A DNA stretch of 43,952 bases. Origin: an uncultured Collinsella sp. GTDB lineage: Bacteria; Actinomycetota; Coriobacteriia; Coriobacteriales; Coriobacteriaceae. The DNA lies in the NCBI GenBank assembly GCA_902496455.1, contig CABVAY010000016.1, positions 1 to 43,952 on the forward strand. Direction: 5' to 3'. Below are positions 9,505 to 18,381 of the stretch, piece after piece (positions within the stretch are counted from its first letter, which is position 1; each line of letters opens with the position of its first letter). The notes beneath the pieces were generated by a model. It did not search any database, was not told the origin of the DNA, and saw only the letters and a list, made by a program, of their open reading frames with translations. A program made the translations under genes and the position numbers.

Positions 9505-10609
9505 AATGACCGTTGCTATTGCAGCCGGCGGCACGGCCGGGCACATCAACCCCGCGCTCGCCTTGGCCGAGGAGCTGCGTGACCGTGGCCACCACGTTGT
9601 GTTCGTGGGCCAGTCGCGCAAGCTCGAGGGTCGTCTGGTCCCCGAGGCTGGGTTTGATTTTGTGCCCATTACGGTCACGGGCTTCGACCGCTCCCGTCCT
9701 TGGACGGCGCTGACCTCGCTGTGGCGTGTCAACAAAGCCAAGCGTGCGCTCGCCAGTCATTTCTCAAAGGTCGGCAAGCCCGATGCCGCCATTGGTTTTG
9801 GTGCCTATGTCGAGGTTCCGCTGCTGGGGTGGTGCAAGGGCGCGGGCGTTCCGTATCTGCTGCATGAGCAGAACTCTGTTCCGGGCCTGGCCAACAAGAT
9901 GATGAACTCCCACGCCGCCCGCGTGTGCATCTCGGTGCCGGCAGCGCGTTCGGTCTTTGAGCGCGAAGGTGACCCTGGCCACGTGCTCATGACCGGCAAC
10001 CCCGTACGTCGCTCGGTGATCGAGGGCGATCGCGCTCGCGGCCGCAAGGCACTTGGCGTTCCCGAGGACGCTACGCTGCTGCTCGTCTTTGGCGGTTCAC
10101 TTGGCGCCCAGCACCTCAACGAGCGTGTGGCTTCGCTCAAAAACGAGCTGCTTTCGCGCAAGAACCTCTATGTGTTGCATTCGACGGGTGCCGACGGCTT
10201 TGAGGAGACCGAGCGCGCTTTGGCGCTGACGCCCGAGGAGGCGAAGCGTTACCGCGTCCTGCCCTACATCGACAACATGGGCGATATGCTGGCTGCTGCC
10301 GATTTGGTGCTCTCGCGTTCGGGCGCATCGAGCGTGGCCGAGATCGCTGCACTCGCCGTGCCTTCGGTGCTCGTGCCGTACCCGCATGCGACGGCCGACC
10401 ACCAAACCACCAATGCCCGTTATCTGGTCGACGCTGGGGCCGGCGTGCTCTGCGCCGATGCCGATATCGACGGTTCTGCCTTTGCCGATGAACTGCTGCA
10501 CCTGGTCGATGACGCGGCGGCGCGCGACGCCATGCGTCAGGCGGCGCGTGGTCTGGCCCAGGATAGGGCCGCCGCTCTTCTGGCGGATGCGGTAGAGGGT
10601 TTGCGTTAG
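9494..10609 (+). CDS. murG: UDP-GlcNAc--lipid I N-acetylglucosaminyltransferase MurG
   Basis: MurG converts lipid I to lipid II at the cytoplasmic membrane face. The 371-aa protein is a GT28 glycosyltransferase with the N-terminal GGTAGHINP loop at residues 12-20. It also has HEQNSVPGLANK, FGGSLGAQHLN and the donor-binding region SRSGASSVAEIAALAVPSVLVPYP. The chosen ATG follows AAGGGA by 5 bases and overlaps the end of ftsW by 11 bases. An upstream in-frame GTG at 9476 would add six residues and is less likely. Confidence 0.97.
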   Translation: MTDKMTVAIAAGGTAGHINPALALAEELRDRGHHVVFVGQSRKLEGRLVPEAGFDFVPITVTGFDRSRPWTALTSLWRVNKAKRALASHFSKVGKPDAAIGFGAYVEVPLLGWCKGAGVPYLLHEQNSVPGLANKMMNSHAARVCISVPAARSVFEREGDPGHVLMTGNPVRRSVIEGDRARGRKALGVPEDATLLLVFGGSLGAQHLNERVASLKNELLSRKNLYVLHSTGADGFEETERALALTPEEAKRYRVLPYIDNMGDMLAAADLVLSRSGASSVAEIAALAVPSVLVPYPHATADHQTTNARYLVDAGAGVLCADADIDGSAFADELLHLVDDAAARDAMRQAARGLAQDRAAALLADAVEGLR

Positions 10610-10706
10610 TTAGACGGGATATCGTCGGTCGCCCTCGCGCTGATGCGGTAGGTGCGGTACAGTTAACGGGTTACAGGCAGTGTTTACGCAAGGAGTACAC
10701 GAGCAC

Positions 10707-12125
10707 ATGGCTGATTCCCAGACTGCAACCTCCGCGCCCGAGTTTAAGAGCGCCCACTTTATCGGTATCGGCGGTGCCGGCATGAGCGGCATCGCCCTCG
10801 TTCTGCACGAGCGCGGTTATGCCGTTACCGGCTCCGACCTTAAGACGTCACGTTATATCCGCCAGCTTACCCGCGCTGGTGTGAAGGTGCATGTGGGCCA
10901 TGAGGCCGCCACGATCGACGAGGTCAAGCCCGACGTGGTTGTTGTCTCCACCGCTATTCCGGAGTCCAACCCTGAACTCGTGCGCGCTCGCGAGCTTGGT
11001 ATTCCCGTGTGGCCCCGTGCTAAGATGCTCTCTGCTTTGGGCCACGGCTACACCACCGTCGCTGTTGCCGGCACGCATGGCAAGACCACCACGTCTTCGA
11101 TGTGCGCCACCATGCTCGACCGCATGGGTCTGGATCCGAGCTTCTTGATCGGTGGCATCGTCGAGGGCTATGACACGAACGGCAAGAACGGCTCGGGCGA
11201 CTACTTTGTCGCCGAGGCCGACGAGTCCGACAGCTCCTTCCTGTTCCTGAACCCCAACGTGGTCATTGTGACCAACGTCGAGGCCGACCACCTCGATCAC
11301 TACTCGGGTATCGAGGAGATCGAGGCAACTTTCGCCAAATTCATGAGCCTGGTGGGCGAGGACGGCACCGTCATCGTCTGCGGTGAGGACTCGCATCTGG
11401 TCGAGCTCGCCAAGTCGACGGGCCGTCACGTGCTTTCCTACGGCTTTGCCGAGAGCAACGACATCGTCTGCATGCACCCGGATGTCAAGGGCATCCAGAG
11501 CGACTTTATCGTTCGCTTTGAGGACGGCACTGAGCACGCTGTGGAGATCAAGAGCAATCCTGGTCGCCACAACATGCTCAACGCCACGGCGGTGCTCACC
11601 GTCGCCCATGTCCTGGGCCTTGACATCGACGCCGCCGCCAAGGCGCTCTCGAGCTTTGAGGGCGTCCGCCGTCGCTTTACCCACGTGGGCGATATCGATG
11701 GCATCACCGTGGTCGATGATTACGGCCATCACCCCACCGAGATCAAGGCGACGCTTGCTGCCGCTTCGTCGCTGGGCTACAAGCATGTCGACGTCGTGTT
11801 CCAGCCGCACCGTTATTCGCGTCTGCAGGCCCTGTGCGACGACTTTGCCGATGCATTTGCCAATGCCGATAAACTGCTGCTGATTGATGTGTTCTCGGCT
11901 GGCGAGATGCCCATTCCGGGTGTTACCTCTAAGATGCTCGCCGATACCGTGCGCGCCAAGCATCCTGGCAAGGAGGTCGTGTACCGCTCCAGCCGTCTTG
12001 AGCTCAATCAGGAGCTCGAGCAGATGGTGGGCGAGGGCGACCTGCTGCTCACTATGGGTGCTGGTGACGTTACGACCGTCGGTCCCGAGTTCATTGAGTA
12101 TCTGACTGCCAAGAAAGACGCTTAA
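10707..12125 (+). CDS. murC: UDP-N-acetylmuramate--L-alanine ligase MurC
   Basis: MurC adds L-Ala to UDP-MurNAc, the first peptide step. The 472-aa protein starts with a Rossmann motif (HFIGIGGAGMSGIA), followed by the ATP loop GTHGKTTT at residues 122-129, EADESDSSF, NVEADHLDHY and DDYGHHPTEI, a set diagnostic for MurC. AAGGAG lies 11 bases before the ATG, which is rather far. A GTG at 10680 would add nine residues but has no binding site. A 97-base gap separates it from murG, so an internal promoter is possible; none is obvious. Confidence 0.97.
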   Translation: MADSQTATSAPEFKSAHFIGIGGAGMSGIALVLHERGYAVTGSDLKTSRYIRQLTRAGVKVHVGHEAATIDEVKPDVVVVSTAIPESNPELVRARELGIPVWPRAKMLSALGHGYTTVAVAGTHGKTTTSSMCATMLDRMGLDPSFLIGGIVEGYDTNGKNGSGDYFVAEADESDSSFLFLNPNVVIVTNVEADHLDHYSGIEEIEATFAKFMSLVGEDGTVIVCGEDSHLVELAKSTGRHVLSYGFAESNDIVCMHPDVKGIQSDFIVRFEDGTEHAVEIKSNPGRHNMLNATAVLTVAHVLGLDIDAAAKALSSFEGVRRRFTHVGDIDGITVVDDYGHHPTEIKATLAAASSLGYKHVDVVFQPHRYSRLQALCDDFADAFANADKLLLIDVFSAGEMPIPGVTSKMLADTVRAKHPGKEVVYRSSRLELNQELEQMVGEGDLLLTMGAGDVTTVGPEFIEYLTAKKDA

Positions 12126-12130
12126 GTCTA

Positions 12131-13042
12131 ATGGGTCTGTTTAACGCCGTCATGGCGCTCTCGGGCATGATCGACACGGATGTGATCGAGGACGAGCGCC
12201 TTGCGCGTCATACGAGCTATCGTATCGGCGGCAAGGCCGACCTCTTTGTGACGTGCCATAGCTATCATGCCCTTCGCCGCGCCGTGGCGGTGCTCGATCG
12301 CGAGCAGGTGCCGTGGGTCATCATCGGCAAGGGCTCCAATCTGCTGGTTGCCGATGGCGGTTATCGCGGTGCCGTCATTTCGCTCGGACGTGAGTTTCAG
12401 CGCACGGTTGTTGCCGATGACGGTTGTACGCTGACGGTCGGTGCGGGCGTGATGTTTGCGCGCCTGGTCAACGATGCCCTGTCGCGTAGCCTCTCGGGCC
12501 TTGAGTTTGCCGTTGGCATCCCTGGTTCGGTCGGCGGTGCGATATCTATGAATGCCGGCACACGGACCGAGTGGATTGGCTCGCTGGTTGAGGATGTCGT
12601 AACGTTTGACCCGGCATCCGGTATCAAGCATTATGCGGGGTCCGAGATCACTTGGGGCTACCGCGAATGTAGCCTTCCCCGCAATGAGATCATCCTCGAG
12701 TGCGTGCTCAAGCTTAAACCGGCGCCCAAGGCCGACATTCGCGAGCGCATGGAGCGGTACCTGACGAGGCGCAAGCGTACGCAGCCCATGGGTCGCGCAT
12801 CCTGCGGGTCGGTCTTTCGCAATCCGCCCGATGCGAGTGTGGGCAAGCTTATCGAGGATTGTGGATTAAAGGGTTTTTCAATTGGCGGCGCGGAAGTTTC
12901 GCCCGTTCACGCTAATTTTATCGTTAATAACGGAACTGCCTCGGCCGATGACGTTGCCGCGGTTATCAGACATGTGCACGGAAAGGTGAGGGAGGCGTAT
13001 GGCATCGAGCTCAGACCGGAAGTTAAATTCCTCGGCTTCTAG
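12131..13042 (+). CDS. murB: UDP-N-acetylenolpyruvoylglucosamine reductase MurB
   Basis: MurB is the FAD-dependent, NADPH-using reductase that forms UDP-MurNAc. The 303-aa protein shows the FAD-binding segments HTSYRIGGKADLF and IGKGSNLLVADGGYRG. GIPGSVGGAISMNAG and RASCGSVFRNP (with the catalytic Ser) follow. The closing part, GLKGFSIGGAEVSPVHANFIVN, is typical of type II MurB found in Gram-positives. Its 3' end overlaps ftsQ by 44 bases. The gene begins 5 bases after murC. Confidence 0.97.
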   Translation: MGLFNAVMALSGMIDTDVIEDERLARHTSYRIGGKADLFVTCHSYHALRRAVAVLDREQVPWVIIGKGSNLLVADGGYRGAVISLGREFQRTVVADDGCTLTVGAGVMFARLVNDALSRSLSGLEFAVGIPGSVGGAISMNAGTRTEWIGSLVEDVVTFDPASGIKHYAGSEITWGYRECSLPRNEIILECVLKLKPAPKADIRERMERYLTRRKRTQPMGRASCGSVFRNPPDASVGKLIEDCGLKGFSIGGAEVSPVHANFIVNNGTASADDVAAVIRHVHGKVREAYGIELRPEVKFLGF

Positions 13043-14255
13043 AGCATCGAAACCCACCTTCCGCCGCGCCGGAGGGCGTTCCGGCGCGCCTGCCAAACCT
13101 CAACGCAATACCGTCGCGCATTCTAAGTCTGTCGGGCATGCTCGACAGACCAGTCGTCCGGTCGTCGGCTCGCAGCTCGGTAATCGTCCGGCCGCAAAAA
13201 AGTCCTCGCGTCCCTCGGTGACGTCAAAGCCTGTTATGGGCGCCAAACCTGCCCGTCCCATGGCAACTCCTAAGCCCTCGACGGGAACTAAAGCGCCGCG
13301 TCCAGGTCGCACGCTGGGCGCATCGAAACCGCGCTCGCTGACATCGGTGCCGGTTACCGTCAAGAAGCCTTCGGGTAAAAAAAGCGTCAACCCGTTGTCT
13401 TCACTTGGGGCGATGGTAAATAAAACATCAGACGCCGCTTCTGTCGTTACAGGCAAAGGCAAAATCGTGGGCGGCGTTCTGGCCGTCTTGGCCGTGCTCG
13501 TCGTCGTTGCCATCGTGGTGATTAACTCTGGATTGATTACCGCCACTGATATTCAGATTCAAGGCAGCGAGCATGTGACGAAGCACGATGCTATCCAGCT
13601 GATCGATTTGCCCGAGGGAACGTCGCTTTTTAACGTCGATCCCGACCAGATTACCGAGGATCTCAAGCAGAACCCGTGGGTCTCGGGCGTGGATGTCCAG
13701 CGTCAGTTCCCGCATACGCTCATCATTACGCCTATGGAGCGCAAGGTCATCGCAATTGCCTATATCAGCTCCGATGACCTTGCCTGGGCCATCGGGGATG
13801 ATGACACCTGGATCGCCCCACTGTCGACGTCGGTCGAAGTGGACGACCAGGGCAACGTCATCACGACAGGGCAGGGCTCAAATACCTTGACCGGAATCGA
13901 TGCCGCGCTGGCGCTCGCTAAGCATTATGGCGCGGTGCTGTTGACTGATGTCTCGGCGGATGTCGCTCCGGTTTCCGGCCAGGCGGTGAGCTCCAAGGCC
14001 GTTAAGGCCGGCCTGGATTATGTGCGTGGTTTTTCGAGCGAGTTCTTGGGACAAGTCAAGGATATTTCCACGCCTTCGGTCGAAGCCATCTCGGCAAACC
14101 TCAATAACGGCATTGAGGTGTCGCTGGGCGATTCGAACGATATCGCCAAGAAAGAACGCGTAGTCACCAAGTTGCTTTCGCAGGTAGAGGGCGTAACGTA
14201 TATCAATGTGCGCTCTCCGGGCAACTACACATTTAGGAATGCTCCGACCTCGTAG
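12999..14255 (+). CDS. ftsQ: Cell division protein FtsQ/DivIB
   Basis: FtsQ/DivIB is the divisome scaffold that binds FtsL and FtsB/DivIC. The 418-aa protein has a very long basic N-terminal tail (about 155 residues rich in Lys, Arg, Pro and Ser), one membrane segment (about 156-176) and a POTRA domain (from about 183, starting TDIQIQGSEHVTKHDAIQLI). The FtsQ beta domain follows. GGGAGG precedes the ATG by 3 to 4 bases inside murB, so the 44-base overlap looks real. The tail is about three times longer than in many homologues and has low complexity. Confidence 0.92.
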   Translation: MASSSDRKLNSSASRASKPTFRRAGGRSGAPAKPQRNTVAHSKSVGHARQTSRPVVGSQLGNRPAAKKSSRPSVTSKPVMGAKPARPMATPKPSTGTKAPRPGRTLGASKPRSLTSVPVTVKKPSGKKSVNPLSSLGAMVNKTSDAASVVTGKGKIVGGVLAVLAVLVVVAIVVINSGLITATDIQIQGSEHVTKHDAIQLIDLPEGTSLFNVDPDQITEDLKQNPWVSGVDVQRQFPHTLIITPMERKVIAIAYISSDDLAWAIGDDDTWIAPLSTSVEVDDQGNVITTGQGSNTLTGIDAALALAKHYGAVLLTDVSADVAPVSGQAVSSKAVKAGLDYVRGFSSEFLGQVKDISTPSVEAISANLNNGIEVSLGDSNDIAKKERVVTKLLSQVEGVTYINVRSPGNYTFRNAPTS

Positions 14256-14454
14256 CGCTGGTTGTTACTTTGTTGAGGGGCCATACCACGCCGTTTATCT
14301 GGTTTGTTTGGTTTTCACGGTCAATTATTTGACTGATACGTTCATAATGTGCAAACATAATACGGTTTACCTTTGCATTTACTTTCAACTTGAAGGTTAA
14401 TGTGCGCAGGGGTCGACCCATGCTATGGCTATAACCTTTGTTCGGAGGACCGAC
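14256..14454 (+). promoter_or_regulatory. A+T-rich ftsZ upstream region
   Basis: This 199-base gap is much richer in A+T than the coding DNA around it, as expected for a strong ftsZ promoter. TTGACT (14329-14334) and two CATAAT hexamers (14343-14348 and 14356-14361) are present, but no pair has the ideal 17-base spacing. TTCACG (14314-14319) with TACGTT (14337-14342) is spaced by 17. The exact promoter cannot be fixed by eye. Confidence 0.4.
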
Positions 14455-15609
14455 ATGCACGAGACAGAGATCAACAACTACCTTGCCGTCATTAAGGTGG
14501 TCGGCGTCGGCGGCGGCGGTACCAACGCGGTCAATCGAATGATCGAAGAGGGCATCCGTGGCGTCGAGTTTGTTGCCATCAACACCGATGCTCAGGCACT
14601 CGCGATCTCTGATGCCGATATCAAGGTGCACATCGGCACCGACCTTACCCGCGGCCTGGGCGCCGGCGCCAACCCCGAGGTTGGCCGCAAGGCTGCCGAT
14701 GAGTCCCGCGACGACATTGCCGAGGCGCTTGCTGGCGCCGACATGGTGTTCATCACCTGCGGCGAGGGCGGTGGCACCGGTACCGGCGCTGCTCCCATCG
14801 TTGCCGATATCGCGATGAACGAGGTCGGTGCACTGACCGTCGCCGTCGTGACCAAGCCCTTCACCTTCGAGGGCCGCAAGCGCAAGAAGAGCGCCGAGGA
14901 GGGCATTAAGACCCTCTCCGATTGCGTCGACACCATGATTGTCATCCCTAACGATAAGCTGCTCGACATCGCCGAGAAGAAGACCACCATGCTCGAGGCC
15001 TTCGCGATTGCTGATGGCGTCCTTTCCCAGGGCACCCAGGGCATCACCGACCTCATCACCGTCCCCGGTATCATCAACCTGGACTTCGCCGATGTTAAGA
15101 CCATCATGAAGCAGGCCGGTACCGCCATGATGGGTATCGGTACCTCTTCTGGGGATACCCGTGCCGTCGACGCAGCCCAGCAGGCCATCTCCAGCCCGCT
15201 GCTCGAGAGCTCCATCGATGGTGCTACACGCGTGCTGCTCTCCATCGCCGGTTCCAAGGACCTGGGCATCCAGGAGATCAGCGACGCCGCCGACGTTGTC
15301 GCCAACGCCGTCGACCCCGAGGCCAACATCATCTTCGGTACCGTTGTCGACGAGTCCCTGGGCGATCAGGTGCGTATCACCGTCATCGCTACGGGCTTCT
15401 CCGACTCCAACGTCAACCGTCAGGACGAGCTCTTTGCTGCTCAGCAGTCTCAGAGCAAGGCCGCTGCCTCCGCTGAGCCGCAGCGCACCGCTCCGGCCAC
15501 CAGCCCGGCTCAGGCCGCTCCGACCCGCAACGTCGGTGGCACCGAGCTTCCTAACTTCGGCAACGATCAGTTCGAGCTTCCCGACTTCCTGAAGCGCGGC
15601 AGCTTCTAA
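14455..15609 (+). CDS. ftsZ: Cell division GTPase FtsZ
   Basis: FtsZ is the tubulin-like GTPase that forms the Z ring. The 384-aa protein has the N-terminal VGVGGGGTNAVNRM nucleotide loop, the tubulin signature GGGTGTG at residues 105-111 and the synergy region NVDPEAN-like (AVDPEANIIFG). A Ser/Ala/Pro linker follows, then the conserved C-terminal peptide ELPDFLKRGSF, which docks partners such as SepF. The start is the ATG 5 bases after GGAGGA. An upstream ATG at 14425 lacks a binding site. ftsA is absent between ftsQ and ftsZ; sepF lies downstream. Confidence 0.98.
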   Translation: MHETEINNYLAVIKVVGVGGGGTNAVNRMIEEGIRGVEFVAINTDAQALAISDADIKVHIGTDLTRGLGAGANPEVGRKAADESRDDIAEALAGADMVFITCGEGGGTGTGAAPIVADIAMNEVGALTVAVVTKPFTFEGRKRKKSAEEGIKTLSDCVDTMIVIPNDKLLDIAEKKTTMLEAFAIADGVLSQGTQGITDLITVPGIINLDFADVKTIMKQAGTAMMGIGTSSGDTRAVDAAQQAISSPLLESSIDGATRVLLSIAGSKDLGIQEISDAADVVANAVDPEANIIFGTVVDESLGDQVRITVIATGFSDSNVNRQDELFAAQQSQSKAAASAEPQRTAPATSPAQAAPTRNVGGTELPNFGNDQFELPDFLKRGSF

Positions 15610-15635
15610 GTCGTTCTTTGCATTGTTGTGCACAG

Positions 15636-15665
15636 GGGCGTGTCCGTATGGACGCGCCCTTTTTA
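15636..15665 (+). terminator. Intrinsic terminator after ftsZ
   Basis: GGGCGTGTCC (15636-15645) pairs with GGACGCGCCC (15650-15659) through a 10-base stem with one G-U pair and a GTAT loop, followed by TTTTT. It closes the dcw transcript. Confidence 0.9.
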
Positions 15666-15819
15666 TTTCGACTTTGTAAACTAGAACCTCCAATCTCTTT
15701 ACGTTCCCTTTACGATTGCCTCCAGCGCAGCAGGTATCCTTTTAGAGAAGTATGACAGCCGTATAAACGCGGGCTGTAGCGGCGATGCCGCGGTACTTGT
15801 GTTATTAGGAGGCTTTAGT

Positions 15820-16620
15820 ATGGCAGCACGTGCGGACAACGTTTCGCGTGTCGACCATGATGGAGTTACGTTGGTAGAGGGCGCGATGCTCGATGTTCGC
15901 TTTGCCTTTACCGAGCGCACCGGTGGCGTTTCCGAAGATGCGTACTCCTCGTTCAACCTGGGCTCGCATGTAGGCGATGACCCCTTTGCTGTTCAAGAAA
16001 ATCGTCGTCGAGCGCTCGAAGCCATGGGCGCCGCTGAGTGCGAGCATAATCTGCTTGTTCCCAATCAGGTGCACGGCGACCATGTCGTGACGGTGACCTC
16101 GAACGGCGCCGACGATCTCGAGAACATTCGCGAACAGATTGCAGAGGGCTGCGATGCCATCGTCTGTACGGCCCATGAGGTGCCCGTGATGCTCTGCTTT
16201 GCCGATTGTGTTCCCGTGGTGCTGGTGGCTCCCAACGGCTTTGCCGTGGTGCATTCTGGCTGGAAGGGCACGATTGCGCGCATTTCCGCCAAGGCCAGCC
16301 AAGCACTCTGCGAGGCGGCTGACTGCACGCCGGAGGACATCTCTGCCTATATTGGGCCCCATATCCTGGGTGACGAGTATGAGGTGTCCCAAGAACTTAT
16401 GGATCGCTTTGCCGCCGAGTTCGCGTGCATCGATGCTACCGCTTCCCGTATGCTCGATCTTTCCGCCGCCATTCGCGAGGCGCTGGTGGATGCCGGTGTC
16501 GATGTGAATGGCATTGTGGACACCAAACTTTCCACCGTGCGTCAAAACGACCGCTTTTATTCCTATCGCAACGAGGGCGGGACCTGTGGGCGCCATGCTG
16601 CGATCGGCGTGATGCTATGA
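15820..16620 (+). CDS. pgeF: Purine nucleoside phosphorylase/laccase-domain protein PgeF (YfiH/YlmD family)
   Basis: This family (multicopper oxidase_4, YfiH/YlmD) has members with purine nucleoside phosphorylase and adenosine deaminase activity; E. coli PgeF edits misincorporated Ser in muropeptides. The 266-aa protein has the family motifs NQVHGDHV, CFADCVPVVLV, HSGWKGT and YIGPHILGDEYEV, with the zinc-binding Cys and His residues in the last three. AGGAGG stands 7 bases before the ATG; the in-frame GTG at 15799 lies in front of that site and is rejected. ylmD usually follows ftsZ in Gram-positives. Its last codons overlap pstS (ATGA). Confidence 0.93.
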   Translation: MAARADNVSRVDHDGVTLVEGAMLDVRFAFTERTGGVSEDAYSSFNLGSHVGDDPFAVQENRRRALEAMGAAECEHNLLVPNQVHGDHVVTVTSNGADDLENIREQIAEGCDAIVCTAHEVPVMLCFADCVPVVLVAPNGFAVVHSGWKGTIARISAKASQALCEAADCTPEDISAYIGPHILGDEYEVSQELMDRFAAEFACIDATASRMLDLSAAIREALVDAGVDVNGIVDTKLSTVRQNDRFYSYRNEGGTCGRHAAIGVML

Positions 16621-17453
16621 GAAAGATCGCATCGGTCCTGAGCGCGGCAGTGCTCACGCTCACGCTGTGCGCCTGCTCCTCGGGATCTTCTACCTCTTCC
16701 ATCACCGTTGCCGGCTCTACGACGTGCCTTCCCATTGCCGAGATCGCGGCCGAGGGCTTTAAAGAGGAGACCGGCACCGACGTGCTCGTCTCCGGCCTTG
16801 GCTCATCTGCTGGCATCGAAGCTGTTAGCGCCGGCACCGCCGATATCGCCAGCTCCTCTCGTGGCCTCAACGCCGATGAGCAAGACCTGGGTCTGACGCC
16901 TATCGTTATCGCGCACGACGGCATTGCAGTCATCGTGAACGACGACAACCCGGTCGATAATCTCTCGACCGAGCAGCTCCGCGATATTTACGCCGGCAAG
17001 ATCACCAACTGGAAAGAAGTCGGCGGAGAGGACCTGAAGATTCAGGTTATCAACCGCGACGAGGCGTCCGGTACGCGCGAGGCCTTCCGCACTATCGTGA
17101 TGGACGGCACGCCATTCGATCGCCGCTCGGCTGTTCTTTCGGGCACGGGCCAGGTGCGCGATGTCGTGTCTCGCTCGCGTGGCGCCATTGGCTACATCTC
17201 GCTGGGTTTTGTCGAGAGCCTCAACGCCAAGACCTCGGTCAAGGCCGTTTCGGTCAACCATGTCGAGGCATCCGAGAAGACGGTCGCAAGTGGCGGCTAT
17301 CCCATCTCGCGTGACCTTTACTTCTTTGTGAAGGGGACGCCTTCGCAGCAGGCGCAGGATTACATCGACTATGTGACGTCCGAAAAGATGGACAAGCAGA
17401 TTCGCGAGGCGGGCTTTATTCCCGTCACCAACGACGGAAAGGGGAGTGAGTAG
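16617..17453 (+). CDS. pstS: Phosphate ABC transporter substrate-binding lipoprotein PstS
   Basis: PstS captures phosphate outside the cell and delivers it to PstCA. The 278-aa protein starts with a lipoprotein signal (MRKIASVLSAAVLTLTLCAC) whose lipid-carrying Cys is at 20. VAGSTT, GLGSSAGIEAVSAGTADIASSSR and NRDEASGTREAF are the classical phosphate-binding segments. The length matches the shorter clostridial/actinobacterial PstS type. The ATG overlaps the pgeF stop in an ATGA, so translation is coupled to a gene that is not part of phosphate uptake. Confidence 0.95.
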   Translation: MRKIASVLSAAVLTLTLCACSSGSSTSSITVAGSTTCLPIAEIAAEGFKEETGTDVLVSGLGSSAGIEAVSAGTADIASSSRGLNADEQDLGLTPIVIAHDGIAVIVNDDNPVDNLSTEQLRDIYAGKITNWKEVGGEDLKIQVINRDEASGTREAFRTIVMDGTPFDRRSAVLSGTGQVRDVVSRSRGAIGYISLGFVESLNAKTSVKAVSVNHVEASEKTVASGGYPISRDLYFFVKGTPSQQAQDYIDYVTSEKMDKQIREAGFIPVTNDGKGSE

Positions 17454-17454
17454 C

Positions 17455-18378
17455 GTGGAAGCACAGGAAACCCCCCAGATTGAGCAGGAGACCCGGGTGC
17501 CCAAAAAGCGTGAGTTGGCGTTGGTGTCGCGCAGCACCTATCTTAAGGAGAAGGCGCTGCAGTGGATCTTCTTTGCCTGCGCGTTCTTGGCGGTCGTCAC
17601 CGTCATCCTGATTTTTGTCTTTACCACGTACTCGGCGCTGCCGGTCTTTACCGACATCGGCCTGGCGGACTTCTTTAGCTTTACATGGGCACCCTCTGAG
17701 GGCCACTACGGCATTATGTCGCTGCTGGCGGGTTCTGGTCTGGTGACTGTCGGTGCGCTCGCCATGGGTGTGCCCCTGGGTGTGGGCACAGCCGTGTATC
17801 TGGTCGAGATCGCCAGCAAGCGCGTGCGCAGGCTCATCAGCCCCGCCGTCGACCTGCTGGCGGGCATCCCCTCCATCATCTACGGCTTCTTCGGCATGGT
17901 CATCATCCGTCCGTTTATCGCGCAGCTGACCGGCGGTCTTGGCTTTGGCGCGCTGACGGCGTGGTTCGTGCTCGCCATCATGATCGTTCCCACCATCACC
18001 ACGCTCACCATCGATGCCCTCAATTCCATTCCCATGGGCATTCGCGAGGCGTCCTATGCCATGGGTGCCACCAAGTGGCAGACCATCTACAAGGTCGTGC
18101 TTCCTGCAGCCAAGCTGGGCATTGTCGATGCGATTGTCTTGGGTATGGGGCGTGCCATCGGTGAGACCATGGCCGTGCTGATGGTCGTGGGCAACGCCCC
18201 GGTCATTCCGGATAGCATCTCGAGCCCCATCTCGACGCTCACGAGTCAGATTGCGCTCGACATGAGTTATTCCTCGGGCCTGCACCGCTCGGCTCTGTTC
18301 GGCATGGGCGTTGTCCTGTTTATCATCTCCGCTGCACTGGTGGGTATCGTCCGCCTGATTTCCAAGAAGAGGGGGTAG
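17455..18378 (+). CDS. pstC: Phosphate ABC transporter permease PstC
   Basis: PstC is one of the two membrane permeases of the high-affinity phosphate transporter. The 307-aa product has a polar N-terminus and six predicted membrane segments. The ABC permease EAA loop is AMGATKWQTIYKVVLPAA, followed by GIVDAIVLGMGRAIGETMAV, a PstC-type sequence. GTG 17455 is preferred because GGGGAG lies 8 bases upstream. GTG 17446 would add three residues and overlap pstS. Confidence 0.95.
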   Translation: MEAQETPQIEQETRVPKKRELALVSRSTYLKEKALQWIFFACAFLAVVTVILIFVFTTYSALPVFTDIGLADFFSFTWAPSEGHYGIMSLLAGSGLVTVGALAMGVPLGVGTAVYLVEIASKRVRRLISPAVDLLAGIPSIIYGFFGMVIIRPFIAQLTGGLGFGALTAWFVLAIMIVPTITTLTIDALNSIPMGIREASYAMGATKWQTIYKVVLPAAKLGIVDAIVLGMGRAIGETMAVLMVVGNAPVIPDSISSPISTLTSQIALDMSYSSGLHRSALFGMGVVLFIISAALVGIVRLISKKRG

Positions 18379-18381
18379 GCT

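Noticed and set aside
15799..15819. GTG 15799 as the pgeF start
   Set aside because: It would place the AGGAGG ribosome binding site inside the coding region; ATG 15820 is correctly spaced.
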